From contig NW_001914896.1 in the NCBI RefSeq assembly GCF_000208925.1, positions 1 through 58,510 of the forward strand: a DNA stretch of 58,510 nt. The letters run 5' to 3'. Within the stretch, counting starts at the first letter, position 1, and every line of letters begins with the position of its first letter. Positions 34,382-44,736 of this stretch are shown in pieces. The DNA is from Entamoeba histolytica HM-1:IMSS (Eukaryota; Evosea; Mastigamoebida; Endamoebidae). The position numbers and the translations under genes are program-made. Below the pieces are notes generated by a model. That model ran no database searches. It saw only the letters and a list, made by a program, of their open reading frames with translations, and was not told the origin of the DNA.

Positions 34382-35689
34382 ATGAGTAATATGACATGGG
34401 GTATACTTATTGGACTTGAGTCAACAACACCTAATATTTTATTAAAAGAAGAAGTAGAAAATATTGGGAGAGAGAGAATAGACAAAGAAAAATATATTAT
34501 AAGTAGTAATCATTTTACAATCACAAGAAGACAACAAAATAACGAAAGTCAATGTTTTATATTAACTGACACATCTTCAAATGGAACATTTCTTAATGAT
34601 GAAAATAAAAGATTAGAAAAAAAAAGTGAAACAGTTATAAATTCATTTGATGTTATTTATGTTGTTAAAGTTTGTCAACAAGAAAATACAATAATAGAAC
34701 CTATTTCATTTTTATTTATTGATACATTAACATTCAATACAATTAATTCAAAAACTCAATTATTTGATAAATATAAATTTGGTAAATTGTTAGGATGTGG
34801 TAGTTTTGGAAAAGTGTTTCAAGTAATAACTACAAATGAAAAATCACAGAAAAGAGCACTTAAAATTATTCCTATTAAAAATAAAGTTCAAATGATAAAA
34901 AATGAAAGAGAATTTGAAATAACAAAAAGTATTAAACATCCAAATATTGTAGAAGTAATTGATATGATGGAATCAGAACATTGGTCATTTATTGTAATGG
35001 AATTAATTGAAACAGGTTGTTTACTTGATTATCTTTATAAACACCAACTTACAAATACACAACTTAAAAGCATTATGAAAGATGTTTTGGAAGCTATTTC
35101 CTTTCTTCATAAAAATTTTATTGTTCATCGTGATATTAAATTAGAAAATGTTCTTATTGAACAACATGAATTATCAATAATAGCTAAATTAACAGATTTT
35201 GGATTAGGAAGAATTGTTGGAAAAGATTTCCAAGCTGAAACATTATGTGGCACTCGTCAATATGTTTCACCTGAAATTTATAAACGTGTTATTTATAAAC
35301 AAAAAATTAATAATGAAAATCATCAAGAAATGGAAGAAAGTCTTAAACGTAAACTCAGTTATGATGCATCAAAATCTGATATTTGGGCATGTGGCATTAT
35401 GTTTTATGAAATGATATTAAGAAGATCACCATTTGATGGAACGTTAAATGAAAGTGATAAGGCATTAGGATATAAAAGAATAAAGTTAATTTTAAATGCT
35501 GACTTTAATAAAGATGATAAATACCTTAAACTCTCACAAGAGATTAGAGACCTTTTAGAAAATATGATTGTTGCTGACCCTCATAAAAGACTTTCTGCTG
35601 AAGAATGTCTTCAACTGGAATATTTTACACGAAGAACTATTACTGCTCCAACTCTCGTTCCAAATAAAATAGAATCTCCTCTTCACTGA
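34382..35689 (+). CDS. FHA-domain serine/threonine kinase (Chk2/Rad53-like), 435 aa
   Basis: Checkpoint-type kinase layout. The FHA phosphothreonine-binding domain fills about 5-115: GR at 29-30, SSNHF at 41-45, and N67-G68 in TSSNGTFL. The kinase domain runs about 130-420: glycine loop GCGSFGKV (138-145), lysine K161, catalytic HRDIKLEN (D251), DFG at 272-274 and a CGTRQYVSPEI activation segment. The HRDIKLEN form, with Leu where HRDxKPEN is common, suggests CAMK/Chk2-type. There is an inserted acidic/basic stretch (QEMEESLKRK) after the activation segment. FHA-kinases respond to DNA damage or cell-cycle signals elsewhere; an Entamoeba Chk2 homologue has been described biochemically. It is a paralogue of the protein at 54038-55318. 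Confidence 0.94.
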   Translation: MSNMTWGILIGLESTTPNILLKEEVENIGRERIDKEKYIISSNHFTITRRQQNNESQCFILTDTSSNGTFLNDENKRLEKKSETVINSFDVIYVVKVCQQENTIIEPISFLFIDTLTFNTINSKTQLFDKYKFGKLLGCGSFGKVFQVITTNEKSQKRALKIIPIKNKVQMIKNEREFEITKSIKHPNIVEVIDMMESEHWSFIVMELIETGCLLDYLYKHQLTNTQLKSIMKDVLEAISFLHKNFIVHRDIKLENVLIEQHELSIIAKLTDFGLGRIVGKDFQAETLCGTRQYVSPEIYKRVIYKQKINNENHQEMEESLKRKLSYDASKSDIWACGIMFYEMILRRSPFDGTLNESDKALGYKRIKLILNADFNKDDKYLKLSQEIRDLLENMIVADPHKRLSAEECLQLEYFTRRTITAPTLVPNKIESPLH

Positions 35690-37300
35690 CTTCTTGTTTT
35701 AATGCGATTCTAATATTTTCTGTAGTTTATACTATCTGTGAAGAAATTGGACGATTTTCAGGGTTAAGGTTTCACATCATTTCCATGAGTTTTGTATGAT
35801 ACTTTGGATAATTTATCATAAGAGGTATTGTATCAACTGCAAAAAGTTTCTCTATTCTATCTAATCACCCTTGAAGAGAAACCCAAAAGATTTCCAACTC
35901 AAACAACTAACATTAGTCTTGCTTATGAAGAGATGCTAAAAATGGTATGTATTGTTTTGGCTATATATTTTTGGTGGAATAAAAAGATAATTGGTAACTT
36001 GGAATTGCTAAGATTGTCTATTAAAAATACTCTTAACTTCTCATAACTATAATTAATTAACACTATAATGACTTTTGATGGTTTTAAATTTCAATGAAAA
36101 CAACCATTATGGTGTTAATAATCAATTCCTTTTGATAAATCTTCTATACTTTTCATTTTGATGTTTTCTACATTTACAAGGAATAGACTCACTGATAATG
36201 AATATTGTTCATGTTGATAATTCTAATGAAATTGATTAAACATTCAAAAGTAATACTATAGAATTGAGTTGTTTGTTTTGACTATCACTTTGACATTCTG
36301 TATCTCTAAACCTACCATAATAAGTAGTAGAAAGTTTAGTTGATGACATACGTTGTTTTAATTTTACAAATGACTAATCAAATAACACAGAATTATGTGC
36401 AAAACTGGAAGGAGAGATGATCAAATAGTGACTTTTTGTTTATTTTAGAAATAGACATTAAGTTTGTTATGTTATGGGTAGTACAAGAACAGAGAGATTG
36501 AAGAATGAGTCTAAATTAACATTTTTGTTTTGACCAAAATAATATACATCTCTGAACTGAACAAACACATTTTTGTATAATATCCAAATGATAATTTTTT
36601 TGTGGAACATAACTAGTTCTGCTATTAATTAAAATATATTCACTATCACATCTTTTACATCCATTAAAAATACTTTTAATACAATGTGACACTTTAATAC
36701 ATGAATATTTCAAATTAATATTATGAATTTACTTTTTTTCATATCTGCTATTTTTAATTTTAGAATAATATTCTATTATTGAACAATGTAAATCAGATAA
36801 TAAAATAGATGTTGAATTACATTGTGAGACATTAACCAAATTATAATAAGTATTCAATGTTTCAAACAACCTATACTCTCTATAATCACCAAACAATAAA
36901 CATCCAGTAATCTTTTACTCCATTGGTTGACATAGATATGGGGGTATGTTACATTCTTTTTATCTATTCTCTACAAGAATTGTCAGTCATTTTTGAACAG
37001 TTCATGTCTTTATCACACTCCCAAGAATATTTAACATAAACCCATCTTCACATCAAACATATTTTTCACCAATCCAAATATATTTCAAGGAATTTACTAT
37101 TGTTCGTTTGCCTAGAATTACACTTTGAGTGTCGTCATAAATAGGGAAATGTCAGTCGCCACATTGATAACAAGTATCATTGTCAATATAGATTTTATAA
37201 TGAGTCATTTCATCTGAAATAAATCACTTTGTAAAAGTTTCTCTTTCACACTGTATCTTAACACAAACAACCATCATTATAAAAGAAGAAATGCCATTTT
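35690..37300 (-). pseudogene. Ruined transmembrane receptor-like kinase (Cys-rich TMK)
   Basis: Read on the minus strand, several frames give coherent pieces of one gene. Near 37,140-37,250 is CERETFTK, then DNDTCYQCGD; near 36,980-37,040 CDKDMNCSKMTDNSC; and near 36,520-36,700 CIKSIFNGCKRCDSEYILI. These are the CxxC-type cysteine-rich ectodomain of Entamoeba transmembrane kinases. Toward 35,700-35,830, KYHTKLMEMM(stop)NLNPENRPISSQIV is the end of a kinase domain with its NPENRP signature. Stops and frame changes occur throughout, and the kinase core between them is barely legible. The order, ectodomain upstream and kinase downstream, matches an intact TMK on the minus strand. No function is expected. 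Confidence 0.62.
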
Positions 37301-37467
37301 CTTAATTACTTAGGTTAATATTGTCTTTTTAATTGAACTAAAATAATGTACTTCTTTTGTCTTTAAAAAGTCACTCTTAAACTTTGACTTTTTGGTTATG
37401 TGGAAACGTTTATGAAAAAAAAAAGTGTGGGTGTTAAAAACCAAATAATTATTATTGTTGAAGTATA

Positions 37468-37989
37468 TTACCAACTAGTAACTTCCCAATTGTCTTGTTC
37501 AAGAAAAGAAATAAATACCTTTTCAAAACGGAGCATGTTATGTGCACAGATTGCTTTGATCCATGCATCTAACTTTTTGCATCTATCATCAACAAAAGCT
37601 GGATCAAATCTTCCACGACCAAAAAGTGAAAAGATTGTATCTCCAGGAAGAGGTGGGATTGTACCGAATTTAGCCATTTTGTCTTTCTTTTCTTCAAATC
37701 GAATCTCCAACTGTCTTTTCAACTCAACAAATTGTGAATAACGACGATACACATCCTTTGTTTTTATTTTGTATTCTTCAAATGTTGTCTATTTCAATTA
37801 ATACTTCAACTACCATTCTTCACCAAAACAAAAACCCTCAACTTAATGATTCAACAATTGTTTATTATGAAAAATAAAACAAACATCAAAATGTACTTTA
37901 TAAACAGTATACTCTCCTTTATCATCTCTTCTTAGTTGAGGATCACTGACTGAAATATCAAGGTATTCATACTGTGCATAATTACTCAT
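37468..37989 (-). CDS. PX-domain sorting nexin, SNX3-like, 141 aa, one intron
   Basis: Exon 1 is 37989-37885 (MSNYAQYEYLDISVSDPQ...) and exon 2 is 37788-37468, joined in frame over a 96-nt intron (KVHFD|TTFEEYKI). The product is almost all a PX domain, which binds phosphatidylinositol 3-phosphate on endosomes. It shows the RRYSQF motif around residues 50-55, the polyproline loop IPPLPGD near 80, and the C-terminal helices FVDDRCKKLDAWIKAI and FISFLEQDNW. A single short PX domain without BAR or other parts is the layout of yeast Grd19 and human SNX3, retromer cargo adaptors. The downstream ORF alone lacks an ATG (it would start at GTG), so the first exon is required. Confidence 0.9.
37789..37884 (-). 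other. Intron of the SNX3-like gene, 96 nt
   Basis: Minus-strand donor GAT|GTTTGTTTTAT, acceptor TTAATTGAAATAG|ACAACA, phase 0. Longer than the other introns in the window but with the same ends. Confidence 0.85.
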
Positions 37990-39275
37990 TTCTCGAGTCA
38001 AAAATGAGTAATTTGTAGATTATTGTGGAAGTTTCCTTTTCTTTTTCGTCTTTGAAAACTTTATTTTTTGAAATTAAATCTCTTTTATATTTGGGTAATT
38101 ATATTTAATAGTTTATTTCTATTCACCCTTAAACTATTCTTTTTATGAACAAATGTTGTTTCTCAATTTCTTGGTTAATACCTTTAAAATAATAAAAACA
38201 CCTTCTTTTCTCATCATGTAACCAATGTGGTGTATCTGTGTCTAATTTATTAACTAATAATTGTGTGTTCAATAGAATATTTAATTATTATAATACACCA
38301 TGACACTTTTTTAGTGTTTCATGAATATTCTTTTGTTTAACTTGTAGTTCATATATCTATTTATTTTGAGTGGTAATGAGAGTATTTTATAGAAAAGCCT
38401 TTGTTCTATCATTTTATTAAATCCATTATTACTAAAATGGTTTGTTGATGGTAAAGGACTTACATTTAAATGATGATTGAAGAATTTCATTTAGTTTTGG
38501 TGGGTTATTTTATTTTAATTGTATTTGGCATGGTTTTCTCAATAAAGACATGGGTGTTTTAGCATAGTATTGTAATACTTTCTAATTTTCTAAGTGTGAG
38601 GTGGTGGTTAAAGGTACTGACAAGTTTTTATTGTATAACATGAGTTGAGACTAAGTTAATGTTAAGATGGATATTCCTAATTAATATACTTCTCCAAAAC
38701 TTTACTTAAACTTTAGTTAATATTGTTTTATGATAGAAATACCTTCTTATAATTCATATAATAACACTTTATCCTTTCAGTCTAATTTCTATAAACACTA
38801 CAACTATATAATTTGAATTTCATAGTGTCTCTCATAATATTTATGACTTATTGTTATACAGACTATCTTTGGGAATATTTCAAGCATTGACAAATATGAA
38901 GATGACTTTTTTGTCATTGTTCCTGTTATAAAGCATCTTTACATTAATATACCTATGTTTAGTACCAATAGAAATAAGTTTCAGTCTTGAGTTATTTGAA
39001 AAAGAATTTATTTAATAAATATTTCAATATTTGATTTTAGTAGAAGGATGAATAACGTTTATTGTTTCATAATTAAATACATTTCTTACCATATAAACCA
39101 AATTAAATAGAATTTAATTTGATTTCTATTTATTATTATTATTATTTTAATAATTATTTCACAAAAAAATAATATAACATACAAGCGTCACTCAATTTTC
39201 TTTCAATGATAGTTACAATAATTCATTATTCTTTTATAAAAGCACTAAAAAAAATAAAACTGGAACAAAAGATTA
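37990..39275. other. Intergenic, 1.29 kb, with a probable coding relic on the minus strand
   Basis: On the minus strand between about 38,100 and 38,640 several frames read protein-like pieces: PPKLNEILQSSFKCKSFTIN, IYELQVKQKNIHETLKK, and DTDTPHWLHDEKRRCFYYF followed by GINQEIEKQHLFIK. They are interrupted by stops. No family is recognised. The remainder is AT-rich spacer. Confidence 0.45.
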
Positions 39276-40019
39276 ATGCAAGACAAAATAGAACGCTCAA
39301 ACATTTTACAAAAGAAATATGAACATCAAGAAAAAATATTTAGTGCATGGGGATTTATCATCAGTTATGTAGTTTACAAAGGAGGATGTGTGACTATTAT
39401 TCCACCAAAAAGAAAAAAAGTTATTGATAAAAGAAATGAAATTAACATATTTTCTGTTGAAGTTGAAGGAAATATTTGGACAGAAAAAATATTTAGTAAA
39501 CAGATTACAACTATAACTGAAAATTTCTCAAAAAATACAAATGTTCAACGATATCTTAAAAAAGACATTCATGACCAATTTATGAATTGTCTTACACAAT
39601 GGTGTAAAGCAAGAGGTTTCAAAGATGGAATCTTGATAAATACTAAGGTGTCAAAAGTCCCAACAACTAATACATATAAACGTCCCAATGAGTTTATTAG
39701 TACAATTGATGATAATGGAATATTTTATAGCATATCAGAAATCAAAGCAAAGTATGGAGAGTGGTTAAAACAAGTCCTTGAGTATTTTTTGTCTCTAAAA
39801 AGTAATTTGTTTGTAATATCTCCAACAACATTACCATACAATTTACTAAATATAATAAAAACATTTGGGTCAAAAGAAAAAAATATCCAACAAAATCAAA
39901 AAACACAACCTGAATCAATAAACGGATGTTTTGAATCATTTGACCAGTATGGAAATTCAACAACATCAAATATTAGTATCATTTTACCTCATGGCATTGA
40001 AGAGCAATGGAAACATTAG
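39276..40019 (+). CDS. Unknown protein, 247 aa
   Basis: Not recognised. It is a soluble-looking protein with no signal peptide or membrane segment. Residues 1-60 are basic with hydrophobic strands (AWGFIISYVVYKGGCVTII), followed by PPKRKK. The middle has NCLTQWCKARGFKDGILI and GEWLKQVLEYFLSLKSN, probably helical, and the C-terminal 60 residues are N/Q/S-rich. It starts at the first ATG, with GGAACAAAAG about 20 bases upstream, a possible GAAC element. The frame is intact for 248 codons with codon use like its neighbours, so it is probably a real gene rather than a relic. It stands alone between two long gene-free stretches. Confidence 0.65.
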   Translation: MQDKIERSNILQKKYEHQEKIFSAWGFIISYVVYKGGCVTIIPPKRKKVIDKRNEINIFSVEVEGNIWTEKIFSKQITTITENFSKNTNVQRYLKKDIHDQFMNCLTQWCKARGFKDGILINTKVSKVPTTNTYKRPNEFISTIDDNGIFYSISEIKAKYGEWLKQVLEYFLSLKSNLFVISPTTLPYNLLNIIKTFGSKEKNIQQNQKTQPESINGCFESFDQYGNSTTSNISIILPHGIEEQWKH

Positions 40020-41678
40020 TTGTCGATTGAAAGTTATTGTAAGGAGTTAAAAACCTTACACAACATAATTTGATAATATAATTTAAATGGATATTTAATA
40101 ATATTAGTTTCTTTCAGTAATTTATTTAAATAAAACATCATAAAGAGTAATACCAAATTGATATTACTATTATTTCTGTATATATTCAGTTGTTTTGCCT
40201 ACTGTCTCTCAACATGAAAAATCAACATTTAATAATAAAATTATATTTCTTACAGAATAAAAATGGAATATTCATTTTTCTAATGATATTCTCAACGTTC
40301 TGGTTAATTGAATTAGCACTACTTTTTAATGAATATGTAAAAGAAGTGATTTGTTCTTATTTTTAAATTAAATAGTTATAAAAGAAAATCATTTGATATT
40401 AATTCTTATTACCATTCAACAGTTAAATAATATAAAAACAGTTCAAAATAACCAATAATAACTCATTAATCATATTCAAACAAAATTGGATGAATATAAT
40501 GAAATGTATAATCAATACAACTTAATATTTTATTGTTATAACACTAATTAAGTAAAAAAAAATAAAGTGTATGATTAATTTTGATTCTAAGAAGTCAAAG
40601 CTCAATTCTTTTATATAAATTTATTCTTCATCTAAATAGAAGAAAATGGGTTGGTTCTACTTATTTAGAATAAATAACATACAAACGTTATTTTAATGAA
40701 TTATAATAATACAAAATGTTTTGAAATAATATCTATAAACAAATCAACACAAATGATTTTTGAAGATATAATCCAATTAAAATACAATGAACGCATCTTT
40801 TTCTTTCATGTTTTTACATAATGACATAGAATAGTCTCGTTTTGTCTAATTTGTTTGTTAAGTTTGTATAACAATCAAGTTTGTTTTTGAAAATTATGCA
40901 TAACGGTATTTTACAATTAACAAACTGTAGATTATTGAATATTTACAACAAATTATTATATAACCGTTGTTTTATGTAAAGAACAATAGAGTATAATTAA
41001 TATAAAGAAAGTAAGTCAAGTTTTATTGATAAAACATTAATAAGAATATACAAAACTCAAGCTATTATCTGTTCTATTTGAAACACATTTCTTCTATTGT
41101 GGGTTTAATTAAAAGTATTTTATGCTAGAAAAGAGTCTCATATAGAGAAGAATAAATACTTTCATAATAGTTTTACCATTATGATTAAAAAAAATAAGGT
41201 TCAATGGATGAAATTGAAAAACTTATAATTAAAATAGAATGAAAGAAATTAGCGAAGATAAAACCAAAGAATGTAATGAAAAAATCTAACAAACTTTCTC
41301 TAATTAGACTTTGTAATATTTTAAGTGTTAAAGACTAACCACGTTTTAAACTCAATACATTTTAAAATAGCTTTGTACTATTTCATTGTTAGACATGTTA
41401 CTTAACAGATTAAAAACAAAACAACCAAGAAATAACAAAAAAAAAGAATATTATATTGTAATGAAGTATGATAATCATTCCATTGTTTTTTTTTACAATG
41501 TCTACTCAAGGTTAATAAGGATTTGATGGAGCGATGGAATTAAAGAAAAGAGAATAATTGTTTTGTTTTAAATTAATGGTTTCAAGATAAATATTTCACA
41601 TCAGTGTCAGATTCTATTTTGAACAATAGCTTCTAAGGATATGACTAAGTGAGTAAACACAACAAAAATGAATGTCAA
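40020..41678. other. Intergenic, 1.66 kb
   Basis: Highly AT-rich. I see no ORF, RNA gene, or clear coding relic on either strand. Confidence 0.5.
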
Positions 41679-43136
41679 TTAATTCCCAAATTGAAGTAGT
41701 CTAACAGACTTGTCTAGAATCACATATAATTTATATTCAAATAAGTTAACTATAATACCTCTAACAATTTCAGAGTCACTACCAAGAATTATTGAAAATA
41801 AAACTCCATCATTAAAACTAACAACAACTGCTTTTCTTTGATTAAAGTCAACAAGAATAATTCTTTCGTTTAATTCATCTACATACCAATCATTTGTTTC
41901 AATGTCAATTTCAAATGTTTGGTCATTGATTTGAATAAAATTTGAATGAATGCAAATCACAATATCATAGCCTATTTTTTTTATTTTGATGGTTGAATAA
42001 TTTTCATTATCTTTGATATTATCTTCTCCAGGAACCCACATTTTATTTCCACAATATACAACAGACTTATTAATATAAATTAACTGATTATTATTGTCTA
42101 CCATTCTCCAACCATCTACTAAAGTTATTGGGTCATCAAATTCAATTACTTTAATGCATTTACCTGATGTGTTAATAACATGAACACAATTCTTTTCCAT
42201 TTCTTTTCCAATCAATACAATATTCTTATTATAAAACATTGCATCAACAATATCCATATTTGGAAATACTGCTTCTGTAAATGTTCCATCATCATCCATT
42301 TGTAGAATAGAATGTTGAGTAATGAGGAAGTCTCGTTCATTCATTAAAGTAGTAATGATCTTATTATGTGGAATATAACTACAAAGTATTGATTGAGTAA
42401 GAAGATCATATTTGTAGAAAGTGTCATTATCAAGAATAAGCAATTTATTTGCTCTTCTTTGGATCTTAGAGATTGACTTAAAACCACTTAGTTTTATTTT
42501 ATTAATTTCGTTATTTAAATTAATTTCATATAAATATTGATTGTCATAAACAGTTAAATTATCAGAAGGGTCTATTACTTGAACTTGATGAATTTGATTT
42601 GCTGAATAGAAAATTGTTTGAACATTATAATTATTAATCCCACCTTTAATGTAACAATTTCTTCTTGAAGATAACCAAAAACATTCTATTTTCCAAGAAG
42701 CTCCAATTTGGTGTTTAAAATGAGGATTAATAGATAAAACTTTATCCATCCAAAGGGAATCTCTATTAAACAACTCATTTAATTTTTTACATGTTTGTGC
42801 AAGTAAACAACCACATTTAATATCAACCTTCATAATTTCTAATATTGTATAATCAGGTAATGATAATAATGATGAATTAGGTTGGACATTGATTATACAT
42901 TCATCAGATTCATTCGTCTTAGAAGATATAGATTGTTGTTCAATAAACCTTTCAATTCGTATTTTCATTTTTTCATTTACTTTAAAAGGTCTTCCAAAAG
43001 GTTTTTGACAAGTTGGACAAATATTATCTTTTCTAAATATTTGACGTACACAAACTAAACAAAACGAATGACCACAAGAAAAGGTAACAGGATCATTTAA
43101 GATTTTATTACAAAAATTACACTGAATTTCATTCAT
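41679..43136 (-). CDS. RING-finger (C3HC4) E3 ligase-like protein, 485 aa
   Basis: An N-terminal RING uses C6, C9, C21, H23, C26, C29, C40 and C43, the C3HC4 pattern of E3 ubiquitin ligases that recruit an E2. Residues about 88-130 (LLSLPDYTILEIMKV...CKKLNELFNRDSLWMDKVL) look like an F-box: LP...L, a C-K-L core and the LW at the end. The remaining 350 residues are regular short beta strands (for example YLYEINLNNEINKIKL, IVLIGKEMEKNCVHVI), consistent with a divergent beta-propeller that binds substrate. A RING and F-box in one chain is unusual; the F-box and propeller calls are inference, the RING is clear. Upstream, TTGAACTATATTT on the minus strand resembles the GAAC element. Confidence 0.88.
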   Translation of the reverse strand: MNEIQCNFCNKILNDPVTFSCGHSFCLVCVRQIFRKDNICPTCQKPFGRPFKVNEKMKIRIERFIEQQSISSKTNESDECIINVQPNSSLLSLPDYTILEIMKVDIKCGCLLAQTCKKLNELFNRDSLWMDKVLSINPHFKHQIGASWKIECFWLSSRRNCYIKGGINNYNVQTIFYSANQIHQVQVIDPSDNLTVYDNQYLYEINLNNEINKIKLSGFKSISKIQRRANKLLILDNDTFYKYDLLTQSILCSYIPHNKIITTLMNERDFLITQHSILQMDDDGTFTEAVFPNMDIVDAMFYNKNIVLIGKEMEKNCVHVINTSGKCIKVIEFDDPITLVDGWRMVDNNNQLIYINKSVVYCGNKMWVPGEDNIKDNENYSTIKIKKIGYDIVICIHSNFIQINDQTFEIDIETNDWYVDELNERIILVDFNQRKAVVVSFNDGVLFSIILGSDSEIVRGIIVNLFEYKLYVILDKSVRLLQFGN

Positions 43137-43689
43137 AATAATCTCAGAAATCAGAAATATAGTTCAATTTTTTATACCAAAAAATCATTTTTCAAATATC
43201 AAAAGATTTCTTTGTGTTATTCATCTTCATATTTTTAAGATCTATTACATTTTGTTTGATCAATTCAATCGTATCTTTACCATTAATACTAATATTTATG
43301 AATAAATTTTTACCAATCGAACAAAAATAATTTTTTAGTTTCTGTTTTATTTTTAAACTTTAGAATCAAAAAAAAATAGTAATTTGATTAAGAGAAAAAA
43401 CTATAAAAATAGTTGATACAAAAAGAGAAAAGCAAATATAGAACTTAACTATTACAAAACTATTTTTCAAACTAATTTACTAACTCCATCATTACTAAAA
43501 ATATTATAGTCTCAATCCCGAAAATTTAAAAGAATTTAAAGGAAGAAGAAATGGTCCAAACTTGAAAATGAAAAAGGAGATGAAGAGAAAAAATAGAAAA
43601 AAAGATGATTCAAAAAAGAAAAATGAAAGTATTTTTCCAAATGAGAAAATCTAAAAATGAATCAAATTATTCTTAACTGTTGTTATTAG
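43137..43689. other. Divergent intergenic region, 553 bp; from 43220 part of a repeat
   Basis: Upstream region of the RING gene (-) and the SANT-like gene (+). From 43220 onward it is repeated identically at 45237. No gene seen. Confidence 0.6.
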
Positions 43690-44715
43690 ATGTCAAACCC
43701 ACATAACCTCATTCCTAAACCTTCTTCATCACCATCTCAAGACGATTCACCTACACCAAATATTGCAGAATATATCAAATCAATTCCTTCATGGTCACCT
43801 GAAGAACAAATAATATTAGAAGATAATATGAAACGATATCCTGCTTCACAAAATGCTGAATTTAAACGACTGACATTATTAATGACAAATTTACCTAATA
43901 AACGATTAAGAGATGTTTCATTACGTGTAAAATATATGAAAGCAAAAGAAAAACAAGATATTAGTTGGGAAAGTTTTCTTCATTCTTCTTTCGGTCAACA
44001 AAGGGTTGAAGTATCTCCTTCTCATTCCATTAAATCTCCTCGTGCTACTTCTACAGATCGTGATGATCCACCTAAACGTTCTAGACGTACTCCAATTAGA
44101 ATGAAAAAAGATGATGATGATTTATCTATGTCAAGTAATTCAAATCAAGTTTCTTCTGTTAACTCTTCTACTATAAATGCTAGAGATGGTAATTCAATGT
44201 CAATATCTTCTAATGCACCTCCTCCTTTGGTGAGTAGTATGGCTCAACCAATCACGGTTCAACATCCACAAATTCCAATTGCTCCGCAACCTTGTGTTAC
44301 TGCTCCTCAACCTACCATTATACCTCAACCACCTAATCCTTCTTATGCTCGTCCAAATGTCTTTCCACAAAATTCTTATTTACAATCTTCAATAGGAAGG
44401 ACAGCTCCAGTAATGTATCAAACACGTGATAGAAGATATACACAAGAAGACCAAGTTTGTGACAGACTGATTAATGAAAATGAACAGTATTTAGAAGTAA
44501 TAACAGCAACAGTCATGAGAAAACAAGGAGACTTCGGTGAATATATCTCACTCTTTAGTTCTAATGTTAGTAAATTACTTCAAATCACAGAAAGAATGAC
44601 TGCAAATCTTCCATTATTTTATTTCTCTCCAATAAACATCAACCCACCTAAATTTAAAAAGATAGATTTATCTCCTCAAGAACAAATAAGAATTCAACCA
44701 ACTTATGGGTTGGAA
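43220..44715 (+). repeat. Direct repeat copy 1, about 1.5 kb
   Basis: Matches 45237-46732 at a constant offset of 2017. I saw no difference up to 44715; the first mismatch is C at 44716 versus T at 46733, after which similarity decays quickly. It covers the upstream region and most of the SANT-like gene. Confidence 0.9.
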
Positions 44716-44736
44716 CTTCAATTAGGAAAAAATTAA
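43690..44736 (+). CDS. SANT/Myb-like (plant DUF3755-like) protein, copy 1, 348 aa
   Basis: Residues 30-85 form a SANT/Myb-like helical domain: WSPEEQIILEDNMKRYP, later LPNKRLRDVSLRVKYM. This pattern of LP.K..RDV.LR..WM resembles the plant DUF3755 proteins. A long disordered S/P/Q-rich middle follows with basic RSRRTP and poly-Asp, then PQPP-rich tracts. Residues about 265-315 (DRLINENEQYLEVITATV...FGEYISLFSSNVSKLL) form a predicted helical domain that again resembles the DUF3755 C-terminus. Probably a nuclear, chromatin-related factor; the family link is from memory of the pattern, not a search. The last residues differ from copy 2: it ends LELQLGKN. Confidence 0.85.
   Translation: MSNPHNLIPKPSSSPSQDDSPTPNIAEYIKSIPSWSPEEQIILEDNMKRYPASQNAEFKRLTLLMTNLPNKRLRDVSLRVKYMKAKEKQDISWESFLHSSFGQQRVEVSPSHSIKSPRATSTDRDDPPKRSRRTPIRMKKDDDDLSMSSNSNQVSSVNSSTINARDGNSMSISSNAPPPLVSSMAQPITVQHPQIPIAPQPCVTAPQPTIIPQPPNPSYARPNVFPQNSYLQSSIGRTAPVMYQTRDRRYTQEDQVCDRLINENEQYLEVITATVMRKQGDFGEYISLFSSNVSKLLQITERMTANLPLFYFSPININPPKFKKIDLSPQEQIRIQPTYGLELQLGKN

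Noticed and set aside
35828..36046. 72-codon + strand ORF after the first FHA-kinase
   Set aside because: Lies over the minus-strand kinase pseudogene and has no domain or promoter support.
37468..37752. Separate short PX protein beginning at GTG
   Set aside because: It lacks an ATG, and splicing to the exon at 37989-37885 restores the first PX strands.
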